Positions 1-11,260 of a DNA stretch of 64,000 bases are shown in pieces. This DNA comes from Thiohalorhabdus sp. Cl-TMA (GTDB lineage Bacteria; Pseudomonadota; Gammaproteobacteria; Thiohalorhabdales; Thiohalorhabdaceae), in contig NZ_JBGUAW010000004.1 in the NCBI RefSeq assembly GCF_041821045.1, forward strand, positions 286,343 through 350,342. The letters run 5' to 3'. The notes beneath the pieces were generated by a model that was not told the origin of the DNA, ran no database searches, and was given only the letters and a program-made list of their open reading frames with translations. The position numbers and the translations under genes were made by a program. Each line of letters begins with the position of its first letter. Positions within the stretch are counted from its first letter, which is position 1.

Positions 1-2202
<2,202 letters not shown>

Positions 2203-2249
2203 GCGCCCCTCTGGGGGCGCATGTTCACCACGCTTAGCAGACTGTTTGC

Positions 2250-3113
2250 ATGAGCAATTCCGGGGGAGCGCCCGTGTCCTACAACACCAGCACCTTTCAG
2301 GCGGGAGAGACGGTTTTCCGCGAAGGGGACCGGGGCCGCCGCGCCTTTCTGGTAAAGAGCGGCTGCATCGTGCTCTCCAGGGAGATGGAGGGCACGGAGG
2401 TGGTGCTGGACAGCCTCGGCCCCGGGGCAGTGTTCGGCGAGATCGCCGTCATCGCCGAGGCGCCGCGTACCGCCACCGCCGTGGCCGATGCCGACAGCGA
2501 GCTGGTGGAAATCGACCGCAAGTGGCTGAAGGCCGCCATGGAGGAGGCCCATCCACTGCTGAAGCGGCTCCTGGAGCACTTCCTGGAGCGTCTCCAGACC
2601 ACCACTGAGCGCATCGAGGCCCGCTCCCGGGCGGAGGACGTTCGCCGCGCCGCCCATGTCCTGGACCTGATGCGGCACGCCCGGGCCGTGGAGGAGAAAT
2701 CGGACACCCCGGAAGAGATTCCGGGCGTCAACATGAAGGCCTTCCTGGAACGGGCCAAGGCGGCCACGGGGCTGTCGGCGGCGGAGCTGCGGCAGGCCCT
2801 GGACCACCTCCAGGAGGAAGGGCTCATCGAGATCGCCCCCGAGCGCACCGGGCGCCACCGCTGGGAACGGCTGATCCGTTTCCCCGCCCACGGACACTTC
2901 CTGGAACAAGCCGAGAAGCTGGTGGCCGACTGGCCCAACGGGCCGGTGGAGCCCCCGCTCCACCGGGACTCCCGGGACGTCTACGAGTTCGCCGAGCGGA
3001 TGGGCAGCGAGCCCCGGGAGATCTTCCGGCTGCTTTATGAAGGGCAGCTCCAGCCCGAGCTGGTGCGCTTCTTCGATGACCAGCTCGACCCCAAAGCCAC
3101 CGGACCCGATTGA
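2250..3113 (+). CDS. Cyclic-nucleotide-binding domain protein
   Basis: The protein has 287 residues. The N-terminal 130 residues form a CRP-like cyclic-nucleotide-binding barrel, with the phosphate-binding cassette visible as FGEIAVIAEAPRTATAV. This has the Gly-Glu and the Arg-Thr-Ala expected of a cAMP or cGMP binder. The middle and C-terminal parts are helical and charged. A segment around AAELRQALDHLQEEGLIEIAPE resembles a winged-helix unit, so a DNA-binding role is possible, but the spacing is not that of classical CRP/FNR. The ATG at 2250 has a poor ribosome site. An in-frame GTG at 2274 follows GGGGGAG and may be the real start. The gene lies 47 bp after tex and converges on hemD. Its function is unknown beyond ligand binding. 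Confidence 0.8.
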   Translation: MSNSGGAPVSYNTSTFQAGETVFREGDRGRRAFLVKSGCIVLSREMEGTEVVLDSLGPGAVFGEIAVIAEAPRTATAVADADSELVEIDRKWLKAAMEEAHPLLKRLLEHFLERLQTTTERIEARSRAEDVRRAAHVLDLMRHARAVEEKSDTPEEIPGVNMKAFLERAKAATGLSAAELRQALDHLQEEGLIEIAPERTGRHRWERLIRFPAHGHFLEQAEKLVADWPNGPVEPPLHRDSRDVYEFAERMGSEPREIFRLLYEGQLQPELVRFFDDQLDPKATGPD

Positions 3114-3242
3114 GACCCCACGACGCCGGCCGGGAGGCCCCGGTCGGGCTGCTGCTCCTCGCTCAGTCACAGACCCGGCACCGGAACGGGCCGCAGCCGG
3201 TCCCACCGGGAGCCGCCCGAGCTCGCTGTCCTCGGGGCGGCC

Positions 3243-4061
3243 TCAGCCGGCTCCCAGATGGCTCTCCATGGCGCGCACCAGCGGCTTCATGAAGTAGCTC
3301 TCCTCGGGGAGGATGTCCACCCGGACTCCGCGCTCCTCGAGCTCCCGGGAGACGATGGGCCCCACCGCGGCCACCGACATGCCGCGCAGGGCCCGCTGCA
3401 GCTCCTCCTCCGCCTCCATGCGGTGCGCGATGTCGAACAGCCGCCGCACCTGCGAGCGGCTGGTGAAGGCGATGGCGTCCAGCTCGCCGCCGCCCAGCCG
3501 GCGCACCAGGTCCTCCACTTCCCGGGTCTCGCTGTCGGAAGCGTACACGTAGGGAGCCACGGGGTCGGCGACCGCTCCAACCTCTTCCAGGAAGTCCATG
3601 AGGGGCTTATTGGGCTCCGTGCCGTAGAGCTGCACACCCACCTGGCAGCCGTAGAGGTCCATCTGCTCCAGGGTGGCGATGACCCCGCTGGTGGTGGGCT
3701 GCTCCGCGGAATGGGCGGGCGTGATGCCCAGCTCCCGGAGGCCCCGGGCGGGCTTGGGTCCCCGGGTCAGGGTGGGGGTCCGTCCCAGCTGCGTGACGAA
3801 GTCGTCGTGCAGGCCGTGGCGCTCCGCCGCCGCCAACAGTCGGTATACGCCCTCCCCCGTGAAGAGGATCACCAGATCCATCTCCGCGCCGATGAAGCGT
3901 CGGATCCAGGCTTCCACGGCGGCCTGGTCCGGATGATCGTGAATGCTGATCAGCGGGCAGCGGTGGGTGCGCGCCCCCCGCTCCTCCACCATGCGCGCCA
4001 TCAGGTCCAGCTCCCGGCTCTCGGGCAGCACGATGACGCGCCCCGCCAGCTTGGCTTCCAT
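3243..4061 (-). CDS. hemD: Uroporphyrinogen-III synthase (HemD-type)
   Basis: The protein has 272 residues with the two-lobed HemD pattern. The N-terminal lobe begins GRVIVLPESRELDLMARMVE, and the second lobe carries the conserved LDAIAFTSRSQVRRLFDIA and VAAVGPIVSRELEERGV segments. HemD cyclises hydroxymethylbilane to uroporphyrinogen III, the substrate of the CysG methyltransferase encoded just upstream. It starts 10 bp after the cysG stop and is the last gene of the likely narK-nirBD-nasA-cysG-hemD operon. Here it is therefore probably a dedicated copy that feeds siroheme to NirB. A biosynthetic hemD with the main haem genes would be expected elsewhere in the genome. Confidence 0.85.
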   Translation of the reverse strand: MEAKLAGRVIVLPESRELDLMARMVEERGARTHRCPLISIHDHPDQAAVEAWIRRFIGAEMDLVILFTGEGVYRLLAAAERHGLHDDFVTQLGRTPTLTRGPKPARGLRELGITPAHSAEQPTTSGVIATLEQMDLYGCQVGVQLYGTEPNKPLMDFLEEVGAVADPVAPYVYASDSETREVEDLVRRLGGGELDAIAFTSRSQVRRLFDIAHRMEAEEELQRALRGMSVAAVGPIVSRELEERGVRVDILPEESYFMKPLVRAMESHLGAG

Positions 4062-4071
4062 AACCCCTTCC

Positions 4072-5565
4072 CTAACCGGTAATGGCGACCGCCTTGCGCG
4101 GCGGGCCGGCGGCGGAACCGGTTCCAGCCTCCGCGGCGAAGCCCGGTCGCGTATCGAACCAGGCGAGGCGCTTCCGGAGCGCCGCCACCTCTCCCACGAT
4201 AATCAGGGCCGGGGAGGCGCTCCGCAACCCTTCGGACAGTTCCGGGAGATCCCCGAGGGTCCCCACGCGAACGGTCTGACCGGGGGTGGTGCCCGCGACG
4301 ATCACCGCGGCGGGCGTTCCCGGGGCGCGCCCGTGCGCCAGCAGCCGCTCGCGGATGTTCTCCAGCCGGCGGAGCCCCATGTAGAAGACCGCCGTGCGGC
4401 CGTCGCCGGCCAGGGCGGACCAGTCCGGCTCGGCATCCTCGCGGCAGGAGTAGCCGGTGGCCAGCAGGCAGGTATCGGCGTGAGCGCGATGGGTCAGCGG
4501 GATTCCGGCGTAGGCCGCGCAGCCGGTGGCGGCGGTTACGCCGGGCACCACCTGATAGGCGACGCCGGCGTCCGCCAGGGCCTCCAGCTCCTCGCCGCCG
4601 CGGCCGAAGACGAAGGGGTCGCCCCCCTTCAGGCGCAGGACCCGCCTGCCCCGTCGCGCCTCCACCACCAGGCGCTCGCTGATCTCCGCCTGCGACATGG
4701 TATGGCAGCCCGGCGCCTTGCCCACGGGAATCCGCTCGGCGTCGCGCCGGACCCGCTCCAGCACCGCCTCGGGGACCAGCCGGTCGTGCAGGACCACGTC
4801 GCATTCCTGCATCAGCCGCGCCGCCTTCAGGGTCAGCAGATCCGGATCGCCCGGTCCCGCGCCCACGAGGTAGACCTCCCCAGGCTCGTCGCCCTCCGAC
4901 CCGCCCTCCGAGAGGTCGGCCTCCAAGGCGGCGCGGGCGGCGGACTCGCGGCCCGCCAGCACCGCGCGCCCGATGGGTCCGTCCAGGACGCGCTCCCAGA
5001 ACCGGCGCCGCTGGTCCAGGTCCGGCAGGACCGCCTTGACCCGGTCCCGATAGCCGGCCGCCAGGGCGGCCAGCCGCCCGAGGGTATCCGGGAGCCAAGC
5101 TTCCAGGCGCGCCCGGATCTGGCGCGCCAGCACCGGGGCGGCGCCCCCGGAGGAGATGGCCACCACAAGGGGCGAGCGATCCACCAGCGCGGGCATGATG
5201 GCAGTGCCCGCCTCCGGATCGTCCACGGCGTTCACGGGGATGCCCAGGGTGCGCCCGGTGGCGCCAACGGTCCGGTTTACCGCCGGATCGCCGGTGGCCG
5301 CCACCACCAGCACCTTGCCGCACGCATCGGTCTCCCGGAAAGGCCGGGCCCGATGGGCGATGGTCCCGTCCGCCGCCAATTCGGCCAGCTCGGCGTCGAT
5401 CTCCGGAGCCACCACCGTGATCCGGGCGCCCGCCCGCCGCAGCAGGGCCACCTTGCGGGCCGCCACGGTCCCGCCGCCCACCACCAGGCAGGGGCGCCGG
5501 TGCAGGTCGTGGAACAGGGGCAGATAGGCCAGACCGCCGGTTTCGGAAGGATTGTCACCGCTCAT
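4072..5565 (-). CDS. cysG: Siroheme synthase (precorrin-2 dehydrogenase/ferrochelatase + uroporphyrinogen-III methyltransferase)
   Basis: Trifunctional CysG of 497 residues. The N-terminal domain has the NAD-binding motif VVGGGTVAARKVALLRRAGA and the dimerisation and chelatase region. The C-terminal SUMT domain starts at GEVYLVGAGPGDPDLLTLKA and includes LRLKGGDPFVFGRGGEE and VVPGVTAATGCAAYAGIPLT. The start chosen is the ATG at 5565, preceded by GGAGGAG and overlapping the nasA stop as ATGA. The longer open frame upstream reads out of frame through nasA. The enzyme makes siroheme, the cofactor of the assimilatory nitrite reductase NirB encoded upstream, and works in the cytoplasm. Confidence 0.96.
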   Translation of the reverse strand: MSGDNPSETGGLAYLPLFHDLHRRPCLVVGGGTVAARKVALLRRAGARITVVAPEIDAELAELAADGTIAHRARPFRETDACGKVLVVAATGDPAVNRTVGATGRTLGIPVNAVDDPEAGTAIMPALVDRSPLVVAISSGGAAPVLARQIRARLEAWLPDTLGRLAALAAGYRDRVKAVLPDLDQRRRFWERVLDGPIGRAVLAGRESAARAALEADLSEGGSEGDEPGEVYLVGAGPGDPDLLTLKAARLMQECDVVLHDRLVPEAVLERVRRDAERIPVGKAPGCHTMSQAEISERLVVEARRGRRVLRLKGGDPFVFGRGGEELEALADAGVAYQVVPGVTAATGCAAYAGIPLTHRAHADTCLLATGYSCREDAEPDWSALAGDGRTAVFYMGLRRLENIRERLLAHGRAPGTPAAVIVAGTTPGQTVRVGTLGDLPELSEGLRSASPALIIVGEVAALRKRLAWFDTRPGFAAEAGTGSAAGPPRKAVAITG

Positions 5566-8225
5566 GCCGTCTCCTCCGCCAGACTCGTTCGAACCAGCTC
5601 CCGCACCTCGGCGAGGCAGGAGCCGCAATTGGTGCCGGCGCCGAGCCGCTCGCCCACGGCTTCCGCGTCCACCGCGCCGGAGCACACCGCCTCCCGGATC
5701 TGCGCGGCGTCCACCCCGAAGCAGGCGCAGACCGCCGGCCCCGTGCCGGCACCCTCCTCCAGGCGCCCGGCCAGGAGGGCATTGCGCTGGCCGGGATCCA
5801 GCCATGCCTGCTCGAACAGGCCGCTCAGCCAGGCACGGTCGGCAGCCTGGGCGCCGGGACCCGCGAACAGGACCGCCTCCAGCCGGCCGTCCACCAAGCA
5901 GGCGGCGCGATAGCGGCCCGCGCCGGGATCCCGCAGCTCCAGCCAGTCACCCTGCGCGCCCAGCCGCTCCCGCCGCCAGGCGGCCCAGTCCGCCGGGGCC
6001 TCGCCGCCGGCCAGCCGGTAGTCCCAGCAGGCGATCCGCCGCGCGGCGGCCCAGTAGGGAACGCCGTCGAGCTCCACGGGGCGCCGCGACAGCAGGAGCC
6101 CTTCCCAGGCCGCGGCAAAGGGCTCCGGAAGCACAGTTGCGTGCTTGGAGGCGGGCTGTCCGGATACTGCGTCGAGGCGGGGCGCCACGAGGGCGTCCAC
6201 GCGTCCCCGGGCGGCGAACGGCCCGCTCCAGTGGAAGGGCACGAACACCGAGCCCGGCCGTTGGCCGACGTCCACCCGGACCCGCGCCAGCACCTCGCCC
6301 CGGTCGTTGGCGAGCCGCGCCAGGGCACCATCGGCGAGCCCCAGCGCCGCCGCGTCTTCCGGGTGGAGCGCAGCGTAGGGCTCGGGACTGTGCTCGGAAA
6401 GCCGCGCCACATCCCCCGTCCGGGTCATGGTGTGCCACTGGTCGCGGACGCGGCCGGTGTTGAGCACCAGCGAGCCGTCCGATCCGGCGCCCGCCGGGCG
6501 CTCCGCCTCCACGGGGACGAGCCGTGCCCGGCCGTCGGCCGTGGCGAACACGCCGTCGCTGAACAGCCGGGCGGTGCCGCGCGGATTGGCGGCGTTAACC
6601 GGCCACTGCACGGGCTCCAGGGCGTCGTACTCGGCGTCGGAAAGCCCCGCCAGGGCGCTGATGTCGAAGGGCCGCGCGCCGTGGTTCTCGAAGCCCGAGA
6701 GGGCCGCGTGCTCGCGGAAGACGGCGGCGGGGGACTCGTAGGGGAAGCCCCGGCCGAACCCCAGACGACGCGCAACCCGGGACATGATCCACCAGTCCGG
6801 CCGCGCCTCGCCGGGCGGCGCCCGGAAGGGCCGCTGCCGCGAGATGCAGCGCTCCGAATTGGTCACCGTGCCGTCCTTCTCCCCCCAGGCGGCCGCGGGC
6901 AGCAGGATGTCCGCCGTTGCGGTGGTGTCGGTGCGCGCCACGCAATCGGAGACCACCACCAGCTCGCAATCGCCCAGCGCCGCCCGCACCCGGTCGGCGT
7001 CCGGCAGGCTCACGGCGGGATTGGTGGCCATGATCCAGACCGCCTTGATACGGCCCTCCGCGATTCGGTCGAACAGCTCCACCGCCTTGGGGCCCGGCTC
7101 ATCCGCCACCGCCTCGGTTTCCCAGAAGCGGGCCAGACGGTCCACGGCATCCGGCGTGAGCTCCATGTGGGCGGCGAGCTGATTGGCGAGGCCGCCCACC
7201 TCGCGCCCGCCCATGGCGTTGGGCTGCCCGGTGAGCGAGAAGGGTCCCGCCCCGGGCCGGCCGATGCGTCCGGTGGCCAGATGCACGTTAAGGATGGCGC
7301 TCACCTGGTCGGTGCCCCGCTCGGACTGGTTGACCCCCTGGGAGAAGGCCGTGACCGTCCGCTCGTTGGCGGCGAAGGCGGCGTAGAAGGCGGCCACCTC
7401 CGCGGCGCTCAGCCCGCAGGCCTCGGCCACGGCGCTGATGGAAGGAGCGGAGGCGCGGGCGGCCCGCAGGGCTTCCTCCACGCCTCCGGTGTGCCCGCGC
7501 AGGAAATCCGCTTCGAAAGCGTCGCTCTCGGCCGGATGGACGAGCAGGCCGTTCCAGAGCACCGCGTCGGTGCCGGGTGCAAGGGCCAGGTGGCGGTCGG
7601 CCAGCTCGCAGGTAGCCGTCCGGCGGGGGTCGATGACCACCACCTGCATGGCGGGATTCGCCTTCCTGGCGGCCTGCAGGCGCTGGAACCAGACAGGATG
7701 GGTCCAGGCGGCGTTGGAGCCCGCCAGCACCACCAGATCGGCCTCCTCCGCGTCGGCGTAGGCGCCCGGCACCGCGTCCGCCCCGAAGGCCCGCTTGTGC
7801 CCGGCTACCGCGGAGGCCATGCACAGGCGGCTGTTGGTGTCGATGTTGGCGGTGCCCAGGTAGCCCTTCACCAGCTTGTTGGCCACGTAGTAGTCCTCGG
7901 TGAGGAGCTGGCCGGAGCAGTAGAGGGCCACCGCTTCGGGCCCGTGCCGGTCGATCACCGTGCGCAGTCCGTCGGCGACCGCATCCAGGGCCGTATCCCA
8001 GTCCGTCTCCTGGCCGGCCACCACCGGCCGCAGCAGGCGGCCGCGGTCATCCAGGGTGTCGGCCAGGGCCGCGCCCTTGGAGCACAGGCGGCCCGCATTG
8101 GCGGGATGCCGCCGGTCGCCCTGCACCGCCGCGCCCTCGGGCCCGCCGGCGGCGCGCACGCCGCAGCCCACCCCGCAGTAGGGGCAGGTGGTGCGCACCG
8201 GGCCCGCCTCCCTCTGTTCGCTCAC
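5562..8225 (-). CDS. nasA: Assimilatory nitrate reductase, molybdopterin catalytic subunit with C-terminal BFD-like [2Fe-2S] domain
   Basis: The protein has 887 residues. Near the N-terminus CPYCGVGCG begins the [4Fe-4S] site. The molybdopterin oxidoreductase domain follows, with GLANQLAAHMELTP and ATNPAVSLPDADRVR. The molybdopterin dinucleotide-binding domain lies around residues 620-740, with NTGRVRDQWHTMTRTGDVARL. The last 60 residues form a bacterioferritin-associated-ferredoxin-like domain with CACFG and CGSC, typical of NasA. It reduces nitrate to nitrite in the cytoplasm. The GTG at 8225 overlaps the nirD stop as GTGA, and the stop overlaps the cysG start as ATGA, so translation of the three genes is coupled. 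The much longer open frame upstream of 8225 is antisense-type noise across nirD. Confidence 0.95.
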   Translation of the reverse strand: MSEQREAGPVRTTCPYCGVGCGVRAAGGPEGAAVQGDRRHPANAGRLCSKGAALADTLDDRGRLLRPVVAGQETDWDTALDAVADGLRTVIDRHGPEAVALYCSGQLLTEDYYVANKLVKGYLGTANIDTNSRLCMASAVAGHKRAFGADAVPGAYADAEEADLVVLAGSNAAWTHPVWFQRLQAARKANPAMQVVVIDPRRTATCELADRHLALAPGTDAVLWNGLLVHPAESDAFEADFLRGHTGGVEEALRAARASAPSISAVAEACGLSAAEVAAFYAAFAANERTVTAFSQGVNQSERGTDQVSAILNVHLATGRIGRPGAGPFSLTGQPNAMGGREVGGLANQLAAHMELTPDAVDRLARFWETEAVADEPGPKAVELFDRIAEGRIKAVWIMATNPAVSLPDADRVRAALGDCELVVVSDCVARTDTTATADILLPAAAWGEKDGTVTNSERCISRQRPFRAPPGEARPDWWIMSRVARRLGFGRGFPYESPAAVFREHAALSGFENHGARPFDISALAGLSDAEYDALEPVQWPVNAANPRGTARLFSDGVFATADGRARLVPVEAERPAGAGSDGSLVLNTGRVRDQWHTMTRTGDVARLSEHSPEPYAALHPEDAAALGLADGALARLANDRGEVLARVRVDVGQRPGSVFVPFHWSGPFAARGRVDALVAPRLDAVSGQPASKHATVLPEPFAAAWEGLLLSRRPVELDGVPYWAAARRIACWDYRLAGGEAPADWAAWRRERLGAQGDWLELRDPGAGRYRAACLVDGRLEAVLFAGPGAQAADRAWLSGLFEQAWLDPGQRNALLAGRLEEGAGTGPAVCACFGVDAAQIREAVCSGAVDAEAVGERLGAGTNCGSCLAEVRELVRTSLAEETA

Positions 8226-8584
8226 GACTCCGTCTCCACCGAGCGCGCGGCCTCGGCGGCACCGCCCGTATCGGGCGCCAGGTAAACCCGGCCGTCCTCG
8301 ACGCGCACCGGGTGCCTGCGCGTGCAGCCCTCGTCCGGGGCCACCGCCTCGCCGCTGCCCAGCTCGATTTGCCAGTTGTGCAGCGGACAGGCAACGCGAT
8401 GGCCGAGGACCATGCCCTGGGAGAGCGGGCCGCCCTGGTGGGGGCAGCGGTCGTCCAGGGCGAACACGGCGTCGTCGGCGGCGCGGAAGACGGCGATGTC
8501 CCCCAGCTCGGTGCGGACCACCCGGGCGCCCCGGGGCGGAATATCCGCCAGGGCCCCGATCTCCATCCATTGACTCTCGCTCAT
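8222..8584 (-). CDS. nirD: Nitrite reductase small subunit, Rieske type
   Basis: The protein has 120 residues with a Rieske fold. Ligand motifs are CPHQGG (Cys and His) and CPLHNW (Cys and His), so a [2Fe-2S] cluster is expected. Some enterobacterial NirD proteins lack these ligands. It partners NirB in NAD(P)H-dependent reduction of nitrite to ammonium in the cytoplasm. It starts 22 bp after the nirB stop, and its stop overlaps the nasA GTG start. Confidence 0.93.
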   Translation of the reverse strand: MSESQWMEIGALADIPPRGARVVRTELGDIAVFRAADDAVFALDDRCPHQGGPLSQGMVLGHRVACPLHNWQIELGSGEAVAPDEGCTRRHPVRVEDGRVYLAPDTGGAAEAARSVETES

Positions 8585-8606
8585 GGTCGGCTCCTCGGGG
8601 ACGGCC

Positions 8607-11045
8607 TCAGGCCGTCACTTCCTTGATGGGGATGTACGAACGCTGGTCGCCGCTCTCGGCGTGCGCCCGCCAGGGATCGTTCTGGGCGTAGCCCTGGGAA
8701 TGGGCGAACCGGTCGGCGAGCGCCCGGCGCGTCTCCGCGTCGTCCACCACCCGCTCGCGGACGGCGGCCAGGCCCACCCGCTCCACCCAGTGGGCGGTAC
8801 GCTCCAGGTAGTGCGCTTGCTCGCGGTAGAGCTGCAGGAAGGCGGCGGTGTACTCCTTCACCTCCTCCGCCGTGTCCACGCGGGTCAGGAAGTCCGCGGC
8901 GCGCACCTTGGTGCCGCCGTTGCCGGCCACGTGCAGCTCCCAGCCGGACTCCACCGCCACCACGCCCAGGTCCTTGATGGTGGATTCGGCGCAGTTGCGC
9001 GGGCAGCCGGAGACCGCCAGCTTCACCTTGTGCGGGGTCCAGGCGCCCCAGGCCATGTGCTCCAGCTCTATTCCCAGGTTGGTGGAGTCCTGCACGCCGA
9101 AGCGGCACCACTCCTGTCCCACGCAGGTCTTCACCGTACGCACCGCCTTGCCGTAGGCGTGGCCGGAGACGAAGCCGGCGGCGTTGAGGTCCGCCCAGAC
9201 GTGCGGCAGGTCCTCCTTGGTGACGCCGAGCAGGTCGATGCGCTGTCCGCCGGTGAACTTCACCGTGGGCACCTCGTATTTCTCCGCCACCTCGGCGATG
9301 GCGCGCAGCTCGGCGGGGCTCGTCACGCCGCCCCAGATGCGGGGAACCACCGAGTAGGTGCCGTCCTTCTGGATGTTGGCGTGGGCCCGCTCGTTGATGA
9401 AGCGCGAGGCGGGGTCGTCGGCGTACTCCCCGGGCCATTCGCAAAGCAGGTAGTAGTTGAGCGCCGGCCGGCATTTGGTGCATCCGTCCTCGTTTTTCCA
9501 TTCGAGGAAATGCATGACCTCGGGAATGGACTTGAGGGCGTGGTCGCGGATGGCCGCCCGTACCTCGTCGTGGCTGTAATCCGTGCATCCGCAAACGGCC
9601 TTCTTGCGCGGTGTCTCGTCGTAGCCCTCGCCCACCGTGAAGGCCAGCAGCGACTCCACCAGCCCGGTGCAGGAGCCGCAGGAGGCGGACGCCTTGGTGT
9701 GGGCGCGCACCTCGTCGAGGGTGAACAGGCCCTTCTCGGTGATGGCCTTGGTGATGTCGCCCTTGCAGACGCCGTTGCAGCCGCAGATCTCGGTCTCGTC
9801 CGCCATGACCGCCACCCGGCCGCCCTCGCCGTGGCCGGCGTCGCCCACGTGCGCCTGGCCGAACAGCAGCTGGTCGCGCATGTCGCTGATGTCGGTGCCG
9901 TCGCGCAGGAGCTCGAAGTACCAGGAGCCGTCGATGGTGTCGCCGAACAGCACGGCGCCCTCGATGCGGTTGTCCCGGACCACCAGCTTCTTGTAGATGC
10001 CGCTCGCCGCGTCGTGCAGCACCATGGACTCGGTGTCCTCGTCCCCCTCGAAGTCACCGGCGGAGAACAGGTCGATGCCGGAAACCTTGAGCTTGGTGGA
10101 GGTGACGGAGCCCTCGTAGCGACCACTGCCGAGCTCCGCCAGGTGATTGGCCGCCACCTTGGCCTGCTCGAACAGCGGTGCCACCAGTCCGTAGGTGGCG
10201 CCGCGGTGCTGGACGCACTCCCCCACGGCGTAGACCCGCGGGTCGAAGGTCTGCATGGTATCGCCCACCACCACGCCGCGCTCGCAGTGCAGGCCGGAGG
10301 CCTCGGCCAGGGACTTCTCGGGCTGGATGCCGGCGGCCATCACCACCAGGTCCGCTTCCAGCGTCCGGCCGTCGGCGAGCCGGATCCCGCTTACCGCCTC
10401 CTCGCCGAGTACGGCCTCGGTCTTGGCGGAGAGCTCGAAGGCGATGCCGCGCTCTGCCATGGACTGCTGGAGCATGCCCCCCGCCTCGGCGTCGAGCTGG
10501 CGCTCCATGAGGTGGTCGGCGAGGTGGACCACGGTCACCTCCATGCCCCGCTCGCGCAGCCCGTGGGCCGCCTCCAGGCCGAGCAGGCCGCCGCCGATGA
10601 CCGCCGCCCGGCGTCCCTTGGCGCTGGCCGCCACCATGGACTCCACGTCGGCGATGTCGCGGAAGGTCACCACCCCGTCCAGGTCCGAGCCCGGGATGGG
10701 GAGCCGCACCGGTCGTGAGCCGGTGGCCAGCAGCAGCCGGTCGTAGCCCGCCTCGGTGCCGTCGGCGGCCACCACCCGGCGCCGGGCCCGGTCCAGGGTG
10801 GTCACCGGAGCACCGGTGTGCAGGGTGATGCCGTGGCTCTCGTACCAGTCCCGCCCATTGAGGACGATCTCCTCCGGGGTCTTCTCTCCGGAGAGCACCG
10901 GCGACAGCAGGATGCGGTTGTAGTTGGGATGGGGCTCGGCCCCGAACACGGTTATGTCGTAACGGTCGGGGGCGAGCTTGAGCAGCTCCTCCAGGGTCCG
11001 CACCCCGGCCATGCCGTTGCCCACCAGGACCAGTCGTTCACGCAT
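8607..11045 (-). CDS. nirB: Nitrite reductase [NAD(P)H] large subunit
   Basis: The protein has 812 residues. The N-terminal FAD/NAD(P)H module opens with LVLVGNGMAGVRTLEELL and has the second dinucleotide motif AVIGGGLLGLEAAHGLRERG. A BFD-like [2Fe-2S] domain follows (CGCNGVCKGDI and CGSCTGLVESLL). The siroheme/[4Fe-4S] domain carries CVGQEWCRFG and SGCPRNCAES, the four cysteines that bind the coupled cluster. The enzyme reduces nitrite to ammonium with electrons from NAD(P)H. The ATG at 11045 has GAGGAAG upstream. A strong GC hairpin (11074-11097) separates it from the upstream 49-codon gene, but I see no reason to put a new promoter there. Confidence 0.96.
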   Translation of the reverse strand: MRERLVLVGNGMAGVRTLEELLKLAPDRYDITVFGAEPHPNYNRILLSPVLSGEKTPEEIVLNGRDWYESHGITLHTGAPVTTLDRARRRVVAADGTEAGYDRLLLATGSRPVRLPIPGSDLDGVVTFRDIADVESMVAASAKGRRAAVIGGGLLGLEAAHGLRERGMEVTVVHLADHLMERQLDAEAGGMLQQSMAERGIAFELSAKTEAVLGEEAVSGIRLADGRTLEADLVVMAAGIQPEKSLAEASGLHCERGVVVGDTMQTFDPRVYAVGECVQHRGATYGLVAPLFEQAKVAANHLAELGSGRYEGSVTSTKLKVSGIDLFSAGDFEGDEDTESMVLHDAASGIYKKLVVRDNRIEGAVLFGDTIDGSWYFELLRDGTDISDMRDQLLFGQAHVGDAGHGEGGRVAVMADETEICGCNGVCKGDITKAITEKGLFTLDEVRAHTKASASCGSCTGLVESLLAFTVGEGYDETPRKKAVCGCTDYSHDEVRAAIRDHALKSIPEVMHFLEWKNEDGCTKCRPALNYYLLCEWPGEYADDPASRFINERAHANIQKDGTYSVVPRIWGGVTSPAELRAIAEVAEKYEVPTVKFTGGQRIDLLGVTKEDLPHVWADLNAAGFVSGHAYGKAVRTVKTCVGQEWCRFGVQDSTNLGIELEHMAWGAWTPHKVKLAVSGCPRNCAESTIKDLGVVAVESGWELHVAGNGGTKVRAADFLTRVDTAEEVKEYTAAFLQLYREQAHYLERTAHWVERVGLAAVRERVVDDAETRRALADRFAHSQGYAQNDPWRAHAESGDQRSYIPIKEVTA

Positions 11046-11073
11046 GATTTCTTCCTCTGGGTTTCCTCAGGGG

Positions 11074-11097
11074 GGCCGGGGCGCTGGCGCCCCGGCC
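11074..11097 (-). promoter_or_regulatory. Intercistronic GC hairpin between orf49 and nirB
   Basis: An almost perfect inverted repeat with arms GGCCGGGGCGC and GCGCCCCGGCC and only two bases between them (effective loop of four). It lies in the 63-bp gap between the 49-codon gene and nirB. No run of U follows, so it is not an ordinary intrinsic terminator. It may stabilise or process the operon mRNA and set different levels of the membrane and reductase parts. Confidence 0.55.
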
Positions 11098-11108
11098 GGA
11101 CCGATTGC

Positions 11109-11258
11109 CTAATGCTTGCCGGGGAAGCCCCCGATGCCGCTGAAGGCCATGAACAGGGAGTAGGCGCTCACCGCGATGGCCACCGCCATCTCCAGGTAGA
11201 GGAACGCCACGCCGTATTTGAACCAGGGGTTTTCACTCATTTCCTTCTGCGCAGTCAT
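11109..11258 (-). CDS. 49-residue single-span membrane peptide between narK and nirB
   Basis: The gene is an ATG frame of 49 codons, 2 bp after the narK stop, with GGAAGGG as ribosome site overlapping the narK end. The predicted peptide begins MTAQKEMSENPWFKYGVAF. It has one hydrophobic stretch of about 20 residues (YLEMAVAIAVSAYSLFMAF) and ends GGFPGKH. I do not recognise the family. Its placement suggests a small partner of the NarK transporter or an anchor for the reductase. The tight spacing, the ribosome site and the membrane-segment composition support a real gene, although its length alone would not. Confidence 0.65.
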   Translation of the reverse strand: MTAQKEMSENPWFKYGVAFLYLEMAVAIAVSAYSLFMAFSGIGGFPGKH

Positions 11259-11260
11259 GG

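Noticed and set aside
3212..3239. Inverted repeat CCGCCC-GAG / CTC-GGGGCGG after hemD as terminator
   Set aside because: Bulged and without a T tract. It may be chance in a GC-rich gap.
3943..5913. Open frame of 656 codons on the plus strand opposite hemD and cysG
   Set aside because: Antisense of two identified enzymes, no ribosome site and no family features.
5562..8570. A frame of 1002 codons that includes nasA but starts at 8570
   Set aside because: The first 115 codons lie over nirD in another frame and are Arg/Gly/Pro-rich noise. The GTG at 8225 with GTGA overlap is the logical start.
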